DNA of 32,009 nt from Oceanospirillaceae bacterium (GTDB taxonomy: Bacteria > Pseudomonadota > Gammaproteobacteria > Pseudomonadales > Balneatricaceae), in contig DPHD01000064.1 in NCBI GenBank assembly GCA_003523085.1, positions 1 to 32,009 of the forward strand. The letters run 5' to 3'. The stretch's first letter is position 1; the number at the start of each line of letters is the position of its first letter. The notes below the pieces were generated by a model that saw only the letters and a list, made by a program, of their open reading frames with translations, was not told the origin of the DNA and made no database searches. Of the stretch, positions 15,471 to 24,224 are shown piece after piece. Made by a program: the position numbers and the translations under genes.

Positions 15471-16739
15471 ATGTCTGTCGCGGATTACATGCAGCAGTTA
15501 GGTGCCCAAGCTAAAGCCACATCAGCGGTGCTTGCGGCTGCGCCGACCATGACCAAAAATAACGCCTTATTGGCCATGGCAGACGCGCTTAATGAAGCGC
15601 GCGCGAGTCTTAAGAGTGCCAATGAACAAGACCTGCAAACTGGCCAAGCTAATGGCTTAGACGACGCCATGTTAGATCGCTTACGTGTTACCGATGCTGG
15701 CATCGACGCCATGATGTTAGGCCTACGGCAGGTGGCGGAGTTAGCCGACCCCGTGGGCGAGATAACCGACATGAGTTATCGGCCATCGGGTATTCAATTG
15801 GGTAAAATGCGCGTGCCATTAGGCGTGGTCGGCATTATTTACGAATCCCGCCCCAACGTGACTGTGGATGCCGCCAGTTTATGTATTAAATCTGGCAACG
15901 CTGCCATTTTGCGTGGCGGCTCAGAAGCCAAACATTCTAATCAAGCCATTGCCGCTTGCGTGGCGCAAGGTTTGGTAGCGGCCGGTTTGCCAGCTGCTTG
16001 TGTACAGGTGGTGGACACCACCGATCGTGCGGCCGTAGGTGAGTTAATCACCATGACTGAATACGTGGATGTGATCGTACCCCGCGGCGGCAAGAGTTTA
16101 ATAGCTCGGGTGAGCGCCGAGGCACGTATTCCAGTGATCAAACACTTGGACGGCAATTGCCACGTGTATATAGACGATGATGCTGACGCCAGTAAAGCCA
16201 TCAACATTGCCATTAATGCCAAAACCCGCCGTTACGGTGTATGTAATGCCATGGAGTCTCTACTGATCGCGGCGTCAAGGGCGCACGAAATACTGCCGCA
16301 ATTGGCCCAGGCCTACCAAGAATTTGATATAGAGCTGCGCCTGTGTGAGCAATCCATGGGCATGATTAGTAGTTATCAAGGCAAAAAAATCGCCGCTAGC
16401 CAAGAAGACTGGAGCACAGAATACTTAGCGCCAGTATTGTCCGTTAAAGTGGTATCCGACATGCAAGAGGCGATAGCACACATTAATCATTATGGTTCGC
16501 ACCATACCGATTCTATGGTCAGTGAAAACTTGACCAAGGCGCGTTTATTCATGGCCCAAGTGGATTCGAGCTCGGTGATGATCAATGCGTCTACCGCCTT
16601 TGCCGATGGCTTTGAATATGGCTTAGGGGCTGAAATTGGTATCTCTACAGACAAAATTCATGCCCGAGGCCCAGTGGGTTTACAGGGTTTGACCTCGCAA
16701 AAGTATATTGTATTTGGTGACGGTCATATCAGAACCTAA
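15471..16739 (+). CDS. proA: Gamma-glutamyl phosphate reductase
   Basis: NADPH-dependent reduction of gamma-glutamyl phosphate to glutamate semialdehyde, the second step of proline synthesis. The 422 residues match the family (E. coli 417). Visible landmarks are the N-terminal MQQLGAQAKATSAVLA, GVVGIIYESRPNVTVDA in the nucleotide-binding part, IPVIKHLDGNCHVY, the catalytic cysteine in RRYGVCNAMESLL (Cys258) and the C-terminal GLGAEIGISTDKIHARGPVG. The start ATG at 15471 has a weak ribosome site. The 3' end overlaps the nadD start region. The proB partner is not in the window. Confidence 0.97.
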   Translation: MSVADYMQQLGAQAKATSAVLAAAPTMTKNNALLAMADALNEARASLKSANEQDLQTGQANGLDDAMLDRLRVTDAGIDAMMLGLRQVAELADPVGEITDMSYRPSGIQLGKMRVPLGVVGIIYESRPNVTVDAASLCIKSGNAAILRGGSEAKHSNQAIAACVAQGLVAAGLPAACVQVVDTTDRAAVGELITMTEYVDVIVPRGGKSLIARVSAEARIPVIKHLDGNCHVYIDDDADASKAINIAINAKTRRYGVCNAMESLLIAASRAHEILPQLAQAYQEFDIELRLCEQSMGMISSYQGKKIAASQEDWSTEYLAPVLSVKVVSDMQEAIAHINHYGSHHTDSMVSENLTKARLFMAQVDSSSVMINASTAFADGFEYGLGAEIGISTDKIHARGPVGLQGLTSQKYIVFGDGHIRT

Positions 16740-17397
16740 ATGCAGCGCTAAGGTGTTGTTCGGCGGCACCTTCGACCCGGTGCACCAAGGCCATGTGCAC
16801 TCGGCCCTTGAGCTGAGCCAGTATTTGAGTGGCCAAGAGACGCCAGCGCAAATGGTGCATTTATTGCCCAACAGCCAGCCAGTGCATCGTCTCGCACCCC
16901 AGGCCAATGCGCAACAAAGGGCACAGATGTTGGCATTAGCTACTGCCGAGTATGGGTCGTTGGCTGTGGATGAGCGAGAATTACATCGCCAAGGCCCAAG
17001 CTATAGTGTGTTAACTATGGCTGAGGTGAGGGCCGAAATAGGCCCCGAACAATCGCTTATTTGGTGTTTGGGGTTAGATGCCTTTGCTGGCTTGCAGCAC
17101 TGGCACCGCTGGCAAGAATTATTAGACTATGGGCATTTGTTAGTGCTCAGCCGGCCGCAAGCAACGTGGCCGACTAATACCCAGCTGCTTACTTGGTTTG
17201 CAGCTCATCAAGTAGCAGAGGCCAAACAGTTATTGGCTTCGCCACTTGGACAGGTGGCTCACCTGAAATTAGGGCAATATGCCGTATCTGCAACCCAGCT
17301 ACGGCAACAACTGTGTACGGGGCAACAGCCTAGTGCATTAAATTTAGCGCCTGCAGTGGCACAATACATTGCAGACCAACGCCTTTACGGTATATAA
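16717..17397 (+). CDS. nadD: Nicotinate-nucleotide adenylyltransferase
   Basis: Adenylates nicotinate mononucleotide in NAD synthesis. The nucleotidyltransferase signature GGTFDPVHQGH is at residues 16-26 from the chosen start; later family stretches are LPNSQPVH, RAQMLALA and SLIWCLGLDAFAGLQHWHRWQELL, and the ATP-motif-like YAVSATQLRQQL near the end. No ATG precedes the signature motif in this frame. The possible starts are TTG at 16708, TTG at 16714 or GTG at 16717; I take the GTG (226 residues), all overlapping the proA end by 23-32 bases. Ribosome-site support is poor, suggesting translational coupling to proA. Followed by rsfS after 48 bases, as in Pseudomonas. Confidence 0.93.
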   Translation: MTVISEPKCSAKVLFGGTFDPVHQGHVHSALELSQYLSGQETPAQMVHLLPNSQPVHRLAPQANAQQRAQMLALATAEYGSLAVDERELHRQGPSYSVLTMAEVRAEIGPEQSLIWCLGLDAFAGLQHWHRWQELLDYGHLLVLSRPQATWPTNTQLLTWFAAHQVAEAKQLLASPLGQVAHLKLGQYAVSATQLRQQLCTGQQPSALNLAPAVAQYIADQRLYGI

Positions 17398-17445
17398 CCG
17401 TTGGCAATTAATTGAATTATTATTGGAAGTATTGGAATACAAATT

Positions 17446-17814
17446 ATGGCTATGCCCATTGAAGACTTATTAAAACTGATTACTAGCGCCTTAGAAGACA
17501 TGAAAGGTAAAGACATCGTGCAGCTTGACGTACGTGGTTTATCTAATGTCACCGACTATATGGTGATAGCCACGGGCACCTCAAACCGCCATGTGAAGTC
17601 ATTAGCCGACGAAGTGTCATTTCAAGCCAAGCAAAACGGTGTGGTGCCGTTAGGCATTGAAGGCGAAATGAGCGGTGACTGGGTGCTTTCTGACCTGGGT
17701 GACGTGGTGGTACACGTTATGCAAGCTGAAGCTCGCGACTTCTACGACCTCGAACGTTTGTGGAACCCAGCCCTAAAACAAGAGCTGTCGAGTGTGGTGG
17801 AGCCACGCCCTTAG
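17446..17814 (+). CDS. rsfS: Ribosomal silencing factor RsfS
   Basis: Binds ribosomal protein L14 and blocks joining of the ribosomal subunits when nutrients are short. The 122 residues fit the DUF143/Iojap family. Signatures visible are DIVQLDVRGLSNVTDYMVIATGTSNRH (given in parts: LDVRGLSNVTDYMVIATG and SNRHVKSLAD) and the C-terminal EGEMSGDWVLSDLGDVVVH. The family position right after nadD and right before rlmH is one of the most conserved bacterial neighbourhoods. Its stop codon is directly followed by the rlmH ATG. Confidence 0.96.
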   Translation: MAMPIEDLLKLITSALEDMKGKDIVQLDVRGLSNVTDYMVIATGTSNRHVKSLADEVSFQAKQNGVVPLGIEGEMSGDWVLSDLGDVVVHVMQAEARDFYDLERLWNPALKQELSSVVEPRP

Positions 17815-18282
17815 ATGAAAATTAAGTTGCTTGCTGTGGGCACTAAGATGCCCAGTTGGGTTACCGAAGGCTACCAAGAGTACGCTCGACGGATGCCCAA
17901 CGACATGCAACTTCAATTGCAGGAACTGAGCCTGGGTTTCCGCGGCAAAGGCGCGGACTTAAAGCGTGCCATTGCTAAGGAAGGCGAACAAATGTTGGCC
18001 GCCATTCCTGCTCAAGACCACGTTATCGCCTTGGACGTATTGGGTAAGCCTTGGAGCACCCAAGAGTTAGCTAAACAATGCGGCGCTTGGCGTATGTTGG
18101 GCTCTAATGTCACCTTGTTAGTGGGTGGCCCAGATGGTCTTGCTAAAGATTGTGTGGCGCGGGCTGATCAACGTTGGTCCTTGTCGCCCCTCACCTTGCC
18201 TCACCCCTTGGTGCGAGTATTACTCGCCGAGCAAATCTACCGTGCTTGGAGTTTGCTCAACAATCACCCCTACCACAAGTAG
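17815..18282 (+). CDS. rlmH: 23S rRNA pseudouridine-1915 N3-methyltransferase RlmH
   Basis: SPOUT-class methyltransferase acting on m3-pseudouridine 1915 in helix 69 of 23S rRNA. The 155 residues equal the E. coli length. Visible signatures are MKIKLLAVGTKMPSW at the start, the knot region VTLLVGGPDGLAKD, and the C-terminal LSPLTLPHPLVRVLLAEQIYRAWSL with NNHPYHK at the very end, which is diagnostic. The ATG directly follows the rsfS stop, so translation is coupled. mrdA starts 12 bases after its stop. Confidence 0.97.
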   Translation: MKIKLLAVGTKMPSWVTEGYQEYARRMPNDMQLQLQELSLGFRGKGADLKRAIAKEGEQMLAAIPAQDHVIALDVLGKPWSTQELAKQCGAWRMLGSNVTLLVGGPDGLAKDCVARADQRWSLSPLTLPHPLVRVLLAEQIYRAWSLLNNHPYHK

Positions 18283-18293
18283 CGGCCGCGTTT

Positions 18294-20195
18294 ATGCCTT
18301 GGTCAAAAATGGACACCCAGCGCCAAGAGCTTAGTCAGTTCAATAGTCGTTTATGGCTGGCCCTTTTGTTGATTGTCTTAGTGTTCTCTGGATTGGTGGC
18401 GCGCTTGGTCTATTTGCAAATTTGGCAACATGACCACTATGTCACCGAGTCAGATGATAACCGTCAGCAGCTACAGGCGGTGGCCCCTACGCGGGGTCTA
18501 ATTTACGACACTAACGGCGCGTTGTTAGCGGGCAATCGTGCTAGCCATAACCTCACCCTGGTGCCAGAACGTTTGCCCGGCGGGCGTAAAGGTGTGGACG
18601 CAGCACTGGTAGCATTGGCTCAAGTGGTGAGTGTGGATGCTGACGACATCAAACGTTTTAAGCGGCGTATGAACCAACCCCGTAGGCCCTATAGCCCTGT
18701 GGCTTTAAAATTCCAGCTTAATGAAACTGAAATTGCACAAGTTACCGTCAACCAACACCGTTTCCCCGGCGTTCGTATCGTCCCAGAATTGGTGCGCTAT
18801 TACCCACTGGACGAAGGCTTTGTACACGCTTTAGGCTACGTTGGGCGTATTAACGACCGCGAACTCGCTAAATTAGACGCTACCAATTACAGTGCCACCC
18901 ATCATGTGGGTAAGCTCGGTGTGGAGCGTTTCTACGAATCTGAGTTGCACGGTACCGTAGGCCATCAAACCGTAGAAACCAATGCCCGTGGGCGCGTGTT
19001 ACAGGTGTTAGATCGCTTGGAGCCGGTGCCTGGCAAAGACCTCACCTTATTCTTAGATGCGCAGTTGCAGCAGCAAGCGGCACAGCTACTGCAGGGGAAG
19101 CGGGGTGCCATTGTGGCGATTGACCCTAACACCGGTGGTGTGTTGGCCATGGCCAGTGCTCCCAGTTATGGCGCCAATCAATTTGTTACGGGTATTAGTC
19201 GTGCCAACTATAAGGCGTTACGTGAATCCGATGATTTGCCCCTCTTCAACCGTGCCCTGCGGGGGCGCTACCCTCCGGCATCCACAGTAAAACCGGTGAT
19301 CTCTTTAGCGGGCATTGATACTGGTATCATTGCCCGCAACTATTCCATTTGGGACCCGGGTTTCTATCAGTTGACCGAAGGTGGCCGCCTGTATCGAGAC
19401 TGGAAAGAGGGCGGTCATGGTCAAGTCGATATGCATAAGTCTATCGTTGAGTCGGTGGATACCTTTTACTACGCTATTTCCCATATCATGGGTAACGAGC
19501 CCATGGCCAATTATTTGGCCAAATTTGGCCTCGGTCAGGTGACTATCGCCGATCAGCCCGAAGCCACCAAAGCCGTGTTGCCCACTAAACAGTGGAAACG
19601 AATTCATCGTAATGCGTCTTGGTTTCAGGGCGATTCGTTGAACATGGGTATCGGGCAGGGCTTTTTGTCTGCCACACCCACACAGTTGGCAACCATGGCC
19701 ATGGTATTGGCCAACAAGGGCCAGTGGCATCAAATTCGTATGATCAAAGCCATTGATGGCGACGCCGTAACTAAGGTGAGTGACCTAGGTCGCAAAGATC
19801 CAGTTCAGCCAGCTAACGTGACACTCAAGCGCCCTAGCGATTGGAACAAAGTGCATGGGGCCATGGTGGATGTGATGCACGGTAAAAAGGGCACTGGCCG
19901 GCGTAGCGGCGCCAACAGTAGCTATAAGATGGCTGGTAAAACCGGTACTGCTCAGGTCTTAGGCATTAAACAAGACGACACCTATGATGCCGCTAAAATC
20001 GCCGAGCGTTTTCGTGACCATGGCCTCTATATCGGTTGGGCTCCAGCCAAAGATCCAGTGATCGCCATTGCCGTGATTATTGAAAATGGCGGCGGCGGTA
20101 GTTCGGCGGCGGCGCCCTTGGCCCGAAAAATGTTTGATGCCCGTATGTTGAGCTTAGAAAATACCACCGCCACTGGGGTTAAGGACGATGGCTGA
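18294..20195 (+). CDS. mrdA: Penicillin-binding protein 2 (elongasome transpeptidase)
   Basis: Class B transpeptidase that cross-links peptidoglycan during side-wall growth, acting with RodA at the inner membrane. From the ATG at 18294 it has 633 residues, as in E. coli PBP2. One membrane anchor lies at about 20-40; the pedestal domain follows (about 60-250); the transpeptidase domain carries the active-site S-T-V-K (Ser330), the S-V-D motif (Ser387) and K-T-G (Lys549). An in-frame ATG at 18174 lies inside rlmH and would add 40 residues unlike the family, so I reject it; the ATG at 18309 is also possible. The 3' end overlaps rodA by eight bases. Confidence 0.97.
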   Translation: MPWSKMDTQRQELSQFNSRLWLALLLIVLVFSGLVARLVYLQIWQHDHYVTESDDNRQQLQAVAPTRGLIYDTNGALLAGNRASHNLTLVPERLPGGRKGVDAALVALAQVVSVDADDIKRFKRRMNQPRRPYSPVALKFQLNETEIAQVTVNQHRFPGVRIVPELVRYYPLDEGFVHALGYVGRINDRELAKLDATNYSATHHVGKLGVERFYESELHGTVGHQTVETNARGRVLQVLDRLEPVPGKDLTLFLDAQLQQQAAQLLQGKRGAIVAIDPNTGGVLAMASAPSYGANQFVTGISRANYKALRESDDLPLFNRALRGRYPPASTVKPVISLAGIDTGIIARNYSIWDPGFYQLTEGGRLYRDWKEGGHGQVDMHKSIVESVDTFYYAISHIMGNEPMANYLAKFGLGQVTIADQPEATKAVLPTKQWKRIHRNASWFQGDSLNMGIGQGFLSATPTQLATMAMVLANKGQWHQIRMIKAIDGDAVTKVSDLGRKDPVQPANVTLKRPSDWNKVHGAMVDVMHGKKGTGRRSGANSSYKMAGKTGTAQVLGIKQDDTYDAAKIAERFRDHGLYIGWAPAKDPVIAIAVIIENGGGGSSAAAPLARKMFDARMLSLENTTATGVKDDG

Positions 20196-21324
20196 TTTCC
20201 AGCGGCTGGCGCCAGAGGCCAGAAAACACCTGCGGCACGGACCTGGTGTTTGGGTGAGGTTAAAGCTCGATCCGTGGTTGTTGATTTTGTTGTTGGCGAT
20301 TATGTCATTTGGCCTCATTGTTCTCTATTCAGGTTCGGGAGCTAGTGAAACTGCGGTACAAAAACAGCTTGTGCGTTATGGCGTAGCGCTGTTGGTGATG
20401 GTGATGATTACCCAAATTAACTTGCGTTTGGTGCAGCGCTGGATGCCCTTGCTCTATGTGGCTGGCGTGTTATTGCTGCTGGCGGTGTTGTTGTTTGGTG
20501 TGGGTGCTAAGGGTGCGCAACGTTGGTTAGCGATACCCGGTCTACCTAGGTTCCAGCCGTCTGAAATTATGAAGTTGGTGGTGCCCTTAACGGTGGCCTG
20601 GTATTTGGCCGGTCGGCCGCGGCCGCCCCATTTAACCCACGTTTTGGTGTCGATGGTGTTGGTGGCGCTGCCGGTCTTGTTAATTGCCAAGCAGCCAGAT
20701 TTAGGTACCTCCTTATTAATTGCTTGTTCAGGTATCTTTGTTATCTTTTTCGCCGGCTTATTGTGGCGTTATGTATTGGCTGCTATGGTGCTGGGTGCTG
20801 CGGCATTGCCCTTGTTATGGATGGGTATGAGGCCATACCAACAACAACGAGTGATTACTTTTTTGGACCCAGAAAGTGACCCATTAGGTGCCGGCTGGAA
20901 CATTATACAATCTAAAATTGCCATCGGTTCTGGCGGTATCGACGGTAAAGGTTGGTTGCAAGGCACCCAGTCCCACCTGGATTTTTTGCCCGAAACCCAC
21001 ACCGACTTCATTATTGCTGTATTGGCCGAAGAATTTGGTCTAGTGGGTGTGTGCGCTTTGTTGTCCTTGTACTTTTTGGTGTTGATCAGAGGTCTGATGA
21101 TTGCCGCCCAAGCCGCCCATCCGTTTGACCGCATGTTGGCAGCCAGTTTAACCCTCACCTTTTTTGTATATGTGGTGGTTAATGTGGGTATGGTGAGTGG
21201 TGTATTGCCGGTGGTGGGTGTGCCTTTGCCACTGGTCAGCTACGGCGGTACCTCGGCGGTTACCTTGATGGCCAGTCTAGGGTTGTTGATGTCTATCCAT
21301 GCCCGCAGGCCTCAACGCACCTAA
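20188..21324 (+). CDS. rodA: Rod-shape SEDS glycosyltransferase RodA
   Basis: Polymerises lipid II into glycan strands in the elongasome, paired with PBP2. The 378 residues with about ten membrane segments fit the SEDS family. Diagnostic parts are RWLAIPGLPRFQPSEIMKL, IAKQPDLGTSLLI, the PETHTDFIIAVLAEEFGLVG loop and the C-terminal GVPLPLVSYGGTSAVTLMASLGLLMS. The ATG overlaps the mrdA stop by eight bases, indicating coupled translation. In related genomes mltB normally follows; here it ends 13 bases from the convergent alr gene, and mltB is 7 kb further on. Confidence 0.97.
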   Translation: MADFQRLAPEARKHLRHGPGVWVRLKLDPWLLILLLAIMSFGLIVLYSGSGASETAVQKQLVRYGVALLVMVMITQINLRLVQRWMPLLYVAGVLLLLAVLLFGVGAKGAQRWLAIPGLPRFQPSEIMKLVVPLTVAWYLAGRPRPPHLTHVLVSMVLVALPVLLIAKQPDLGTSLLIACSGIFVIFFAGLLWRYVLAAMVLGAAALPLLWMGMRPYQQQRVITFLDPESDPLGAGWNIIQSKIAIGSGGIDGKGWLQGTQSHLDFLPETHTDFIIAVLAEEFGLVGVCALLSLYFLVLIRGLMIAAQAAHPFDRMLAASLTLTFFVYVVVNVGMVSGVLPVVGVPLPLVSYGGTSAVTLMASLGLLMSIHARRPQRT

Positions 21325-21337
21325 ACCAAAGGCCAGC

Positions 21338-22420
21338 CTACTGCGTGTATTGAATGGGCAGTCGTTGCGTGACGCGAGTCATTAGCTCGTAGCCAATGGT
21401 ACCGGCATGGTGCGCTACTTCGTTAATACTCAAACCTTTACCCCACAAACACACCTGATCACCTACCTCAACGCCGGTTAAGTCGGTCACATCGATGGTG
21501 ATCATGTCCATGGACACACGTCCAACAATGCTGGCACGTTGGCCTTTAACCACCACCGGTGTACCGGTGGCCGCACTGCGAGGGTAACCATCGCCATAAC
21601 CTATAGCGACTGTGGCAATCACCGACGGACGAGGAGCACACCATTGTTGGGCGTAACCTACGGTTGCACCAGTATCGATATGACGCAGCGATATAATGGC
21701 AGAACGAACTTGCATCACCGGTTTTAAGCCGCTATTAGAGGTATGCTCGGCGTCGAGTGGCGAGTTGCCATAGAGCATAAAGCCGGCTCTATTCCAGTCG
21801 CCATGGGCTTCTGGCCATGCCATGATGGCTGCTGAATTAGCTAAACTCACTGGCTGCTCAAAGTGTTTGGCGGTGGCTGAAAAACGCTTAACTTGAACTT
21901 GTGTGAAAGGGTTGGCGGTCTCATCTGCGCTGGCGAAGTGAGTGGCAAACACCATATCCGGCGACACGTTTTTGCTGGCCATCAACTGCTCATAAAAGCC
22001 CGCTACCCGCGTTGGGTTGAGGCCCAAGCGGTGCATACCACTGTCAATTTTCAACCACACCTTCAAAGGTGTTGTTACCGTGGCGCCGATAATCGCATCC
22101 ACTTGTACGGGGTCTTCGACCATCAACCAAAACTCATTGCGGGCAGCAATGCTCACTTCGTCGGCACTAAAGGTACCCTCTAATAAGAGGATAGGCTTGG
22201 TGATGCCAGCCCCACGCAATTCTAGAGCTTCTTCGATACAAGCTACACCAAATGCCGGTGCATACGGCTCCAGCGCCTTGGCGCAGGCTACCGCACCATG
22301 GCCATAGGCGTTGGCTTTGACTACGGCCATGGTGTTAGATTGAGGTGCGAGCTGACACGCCCATTGATAATTGTGTATCAATGCCGCGAGGTCAACCACC
22401 ATGTGGCTAGGACGGGCCAT
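21338..22420 (-). CDS. alr: Alanine racemase
   Basis: PLP enzyme interconverting L- and D-alanine, which supplies D-alanine for peptidoglycan. The 360 residues match the family (about 360). The PLP-lysine motif AVVKANAYGHG gives Lys35, and the second-domain motif AIGYGDGYPRSAA holds the catalytic tyrosine of the opposite subunit; SMDMITIDVTD is also typical. It is the last gene of the minus-strand operon, 12 bases after the D-amino acid transaminase gene, so it may be a pathway-dedicated racemase (like DadX) and not the main biosynthetic Alr. Whether the genome has a second copy cannot be seen here. No intrinsic terminator is visible between it and rodA. Confidence 0.95.
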   Translation of the reverse strand: MARPSHMVVDLAALIHNYQWACQLAPQSNTMAVVKANAYGHGAVACAKALEPYAPAFGVACIEEALELRGAGITKPILLLEGTFSADEVSIAARNEFWLMVEDPVQVDAIIGATVTTPLKVWLKIDSGMHRLGLNPTRVAGFYEQLMASKNVSPDMVFATHFASADETANPFTQVQVKRFSATAKHFEQPVSLANSAAIMAWPEAHGDWNRAGFMLYGNSPLDAEHTSNSGLKPVMQVRSAIISLRHIDTGATVGYAQQWCAPRPSVIATVAIGYGDGYPRSAATGTPVVVKGQRASIVGRVSMDMITIDVTDLTGVEVGDQVCLWGKGLSINEVAHHAGTIGYELMTRVTQRLPIQYTQ

Positions 22421-22432
22421 GGCAAGGTCTCG

Positions 22433-23290
22433 TTAGTAGTTAAATTTACCGGCACTGTATAACTTAGCCGCTTGTTCCCATATAACACCGGGTTTACCGT
22501 CGCCTACGGGCTGGCCGTCCAGTTCAATCACCGGTGCAATTTCTTTACTTGAGCTAGAGATCCAAATTTCGTCGGCATCAAATACTTCTTGTTTGGTAAT
22601 AGCGCGCTCCTCTACCGCGATGCTGCCGTCTGCACGTAACACGCCTAAGGCGATAAGGCGGGTAATGCCGGGTAAAATTTGGTGATCTAAGGCTGGCGTG
22701 ATCACGGTGCCATTCTTAACGATGTAGGCATTACATGCTCCACATTCGGTCAGTTCGTCATTACCATTAAACAATAAAACTTCGCCGCTACCTTGGCTGT
22801 AGCCTTGTTGGTAATGCATCACGTTGCCAAGCAAAGAGATGGATTTAATATTACACCGCTGCCAGCGTTGGTCTTGCATGCTGGTGACCTTATAAGCGTG
22901 TACTTTATCGCGTTCAGGAATAGGTGCTGCAGGGATTTCCGTAGGCATAGCAAATACCGTCGGTGCCACGCCTTTAGGGTAAGGGTGGTGACGCTTGGTG
23001 TCGGCGCCACGGGTGACATGCAAATACAAACCAAGTTGCGGTGCTGGATTACGCTCTATGAGTTGTTGGCAAACCTGACGCCACTCATCATGGCTCCAAT
23101 TTAGCTCGATTTCTAAGGCCGCAAGTCCTTCGATCATACGGTCGATATGAGGTCCAAAGCCAACCATCTTGCCACCATAGGCAGGGATCACTTCATAGAT
23201 GCCATCGCCAAATAAAAAGCCTCGGTCTAGGGGTGAAATGATGGCTTGCTCAATGGGCATGTAATTGCCATTTAGATAAACAATACTCAT
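22433..23290 (-). CDS. dat: D-amino acid transaminase
   Basis: Fold-type IV PLP aminotransferase. D-amino acid transaminase transfers the amino group of D-alanine to 2-oxoglutarate, giving D-glutamate and pyruvate, reversibly. The 285 residues fit. The N-terminal DRGFLFGDGIYEV (22-34) is shared with branched-chain aminotransferases, but VTRGADTKRHHPYP (92-105) aligns with the R-x-H carboxylate-binding region of the Bacillus D-amino acid transaminase, and the PLP-lysine motif CNIKSISLLGNV gives Lys149, again as in that enzyme. The C-terminal SSSKEIAPVIELDG matches as well. The D-specific call is therefore better supported than a branched-chain or aminodeoxychorismate lyase call. It lies between the lysR-type gene and alr. 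Confidence 0.9.
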   Translation of the reverse strand: MSIVYLNGNYMPIEQAIISPLDRGFLFGDGIYEVIPAYGGKMVGFGPHIDRMIEGLAALEIELNWSHDEWRQVCQQLIERNPAPQLGLYLHVTRGADTKRHHPYPKGVAPTVFAMPTEIPAAPIPERDKVHAYKVTSMQDQRWQRCNIKSISLLGNVMHYQQGYSQGSGEVLLFNGNDELTECGACNAYIVKNGTVITPALDHQILPGITRLIALGVLRADGSIAVEERAITKQEVFDADEIWISSSSKEIAPVIELDGQPVGDGKPGVIWEQAAKLYSAGKFNY

Positions 23291-23312
23291 AGGATAGTTC
23301 TCTTATGCCACG

Positions 23313-24209
23313 CTACGTATTTTGTGTGTGTGGGGTTTGGTTGACCAGTTGGCTCGCGCTGTCAGCTAACAACTGGGGTAATAATCGGTCTTCATCTTGG
23401 CGCCAGCCACAGCAGAATTTGAGTTTCGGTGGCGTGGGGTCTACTTTAAACGCGATCAGGCGGCCAGCTTTTATGGCGTCGGCGACGATCGGCTCGGGCA
23501 ACAGCGCAATACCCGCACCTTGCTCGGCCATCGCTAATAACCCAGACACCGAGTTGCTGGTATGAAATTTGGGTTTTTCTAATACTTGGCTAAACAGCTC
23601 TTGCAAGTGTTTGCCTGGGCCTGTGGCGCTAGGAAAACTCAAAATGGGCCAGCGACTCAACTCATCTAAGGTTAAATATGAATCGGTCTTCATGAGCGTT
23701 GGGCTACCCACCCAGGACTGCGGGTAGGCACTCAGGGGTTGGGTTTTAACCGTGCTGGCTTGGCCCGTATACACCATCAAGGCAAGGTCTAGCTGATGGT
23801 CTTCGAGCTGTTTATAGAGTGCCAAAGAAAGGTCGATGGTGAGCTCAAACTGAATCAGCGGATGCTGTTCACGCCAGACTTTAAGTAAATCCCTAAGCCA
23901 TAGGTGGGCCACGGTATCGGCAATGCCAATGCGAAATACACCCTGCTGTGGTGATTCATCTTGTAACTGAGCTTTCATCTCGTTGCTAATGGCCACCAAG
24001 CGTTCGGCAAAGGGTAGGAGCTGCATGCCGCGGGCGGTGAGTTTGGTGCCACTTTGATCCCGTTTAAATAACTTTACCCCTAGCTCTTCTTCTAAGGTTG
24101 CAATACGGGCCGAAATAGCCGGTTGTGATGCATGTAACTGGGCTGCGGCACCATGGAAACTGCCTAGGGTAGCGACTTTAATAAAGCTATTTAGATTGCG
24201 AAGGCGCAC
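23313..24209 (-). CDS. LysR-family transcriptional regulator
   Basis: The 298 residues fit the LysR family. The N-terminal winged helix-turn-helix (about 1-60) reads LNSFIKVATLGSFHGAAAQL, HASQPAISARIATLEEELGVKLF, and LTARGMQLLPFAE (in parts); the rest is a two-lobed effector-binding domain, which probably senses an intermediate such as 5-oxoproline or a D-amino acid (inference only). It starts with GTG at 24209, supported by an AAGGAA ribosome site. It lies inside the operon, in the same direction as the enzyme genes, 15 bases after the DUF4392 gene, so it is probably transcribed with them and likely regulates the operon promoter near 28300-28420. Confidence 0.93.
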   Translation of the reverse strand: MRLRNLNSFIKVATLGSFHGAAAQLHASQPAISARIATLEEELGVKLFKRDQSGTKLTARGMQLLPFAERLVAISNEMKAQLQDESPQQGVFRIGIADTVAHLWLRDLLKVWREQHPLIQFELTIDLSLALYKQLEDHQLDLALMVYTGQASTVKTQPLSAYPQSWVGSPTLMKTDSYLTLDELSRWPILSFPSATGPGKHLQELFSQVLEKPKFHTSNSVSGLLAMAEQGAGIALLPEPIVADAIKAGRLIAFKVDPTPPKLKFCCGWRQDEDRLLPQLLADSASQLVNQTPHTQNT

Positions 24210-24224
24210 GTTTATTTCCTTTTG

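Noticed and set aside
18174..18293. Upstream ATG extension of mrdA into rlmH
   Set aside because: It would overlap rlmH by over 100 bases and add residues not seen in PBP2; the ATG at 18294 gives the normal length and puts the active serine at residue 330.
21310..21345. Terminator between convergent rodA and alr
   Set aside because: I looked for a stem with a T-run on either strand and found only weak, imperfect matches.
22433..23290. Branched-chain aminotransferase or aminodeoxychorismate lyase as the identity of the transaminase
   Set aside because: The VTRG...RHHPYP region and the CNIKS lysine motif fit D-amino acid transaminase better, and the operon context agrees.
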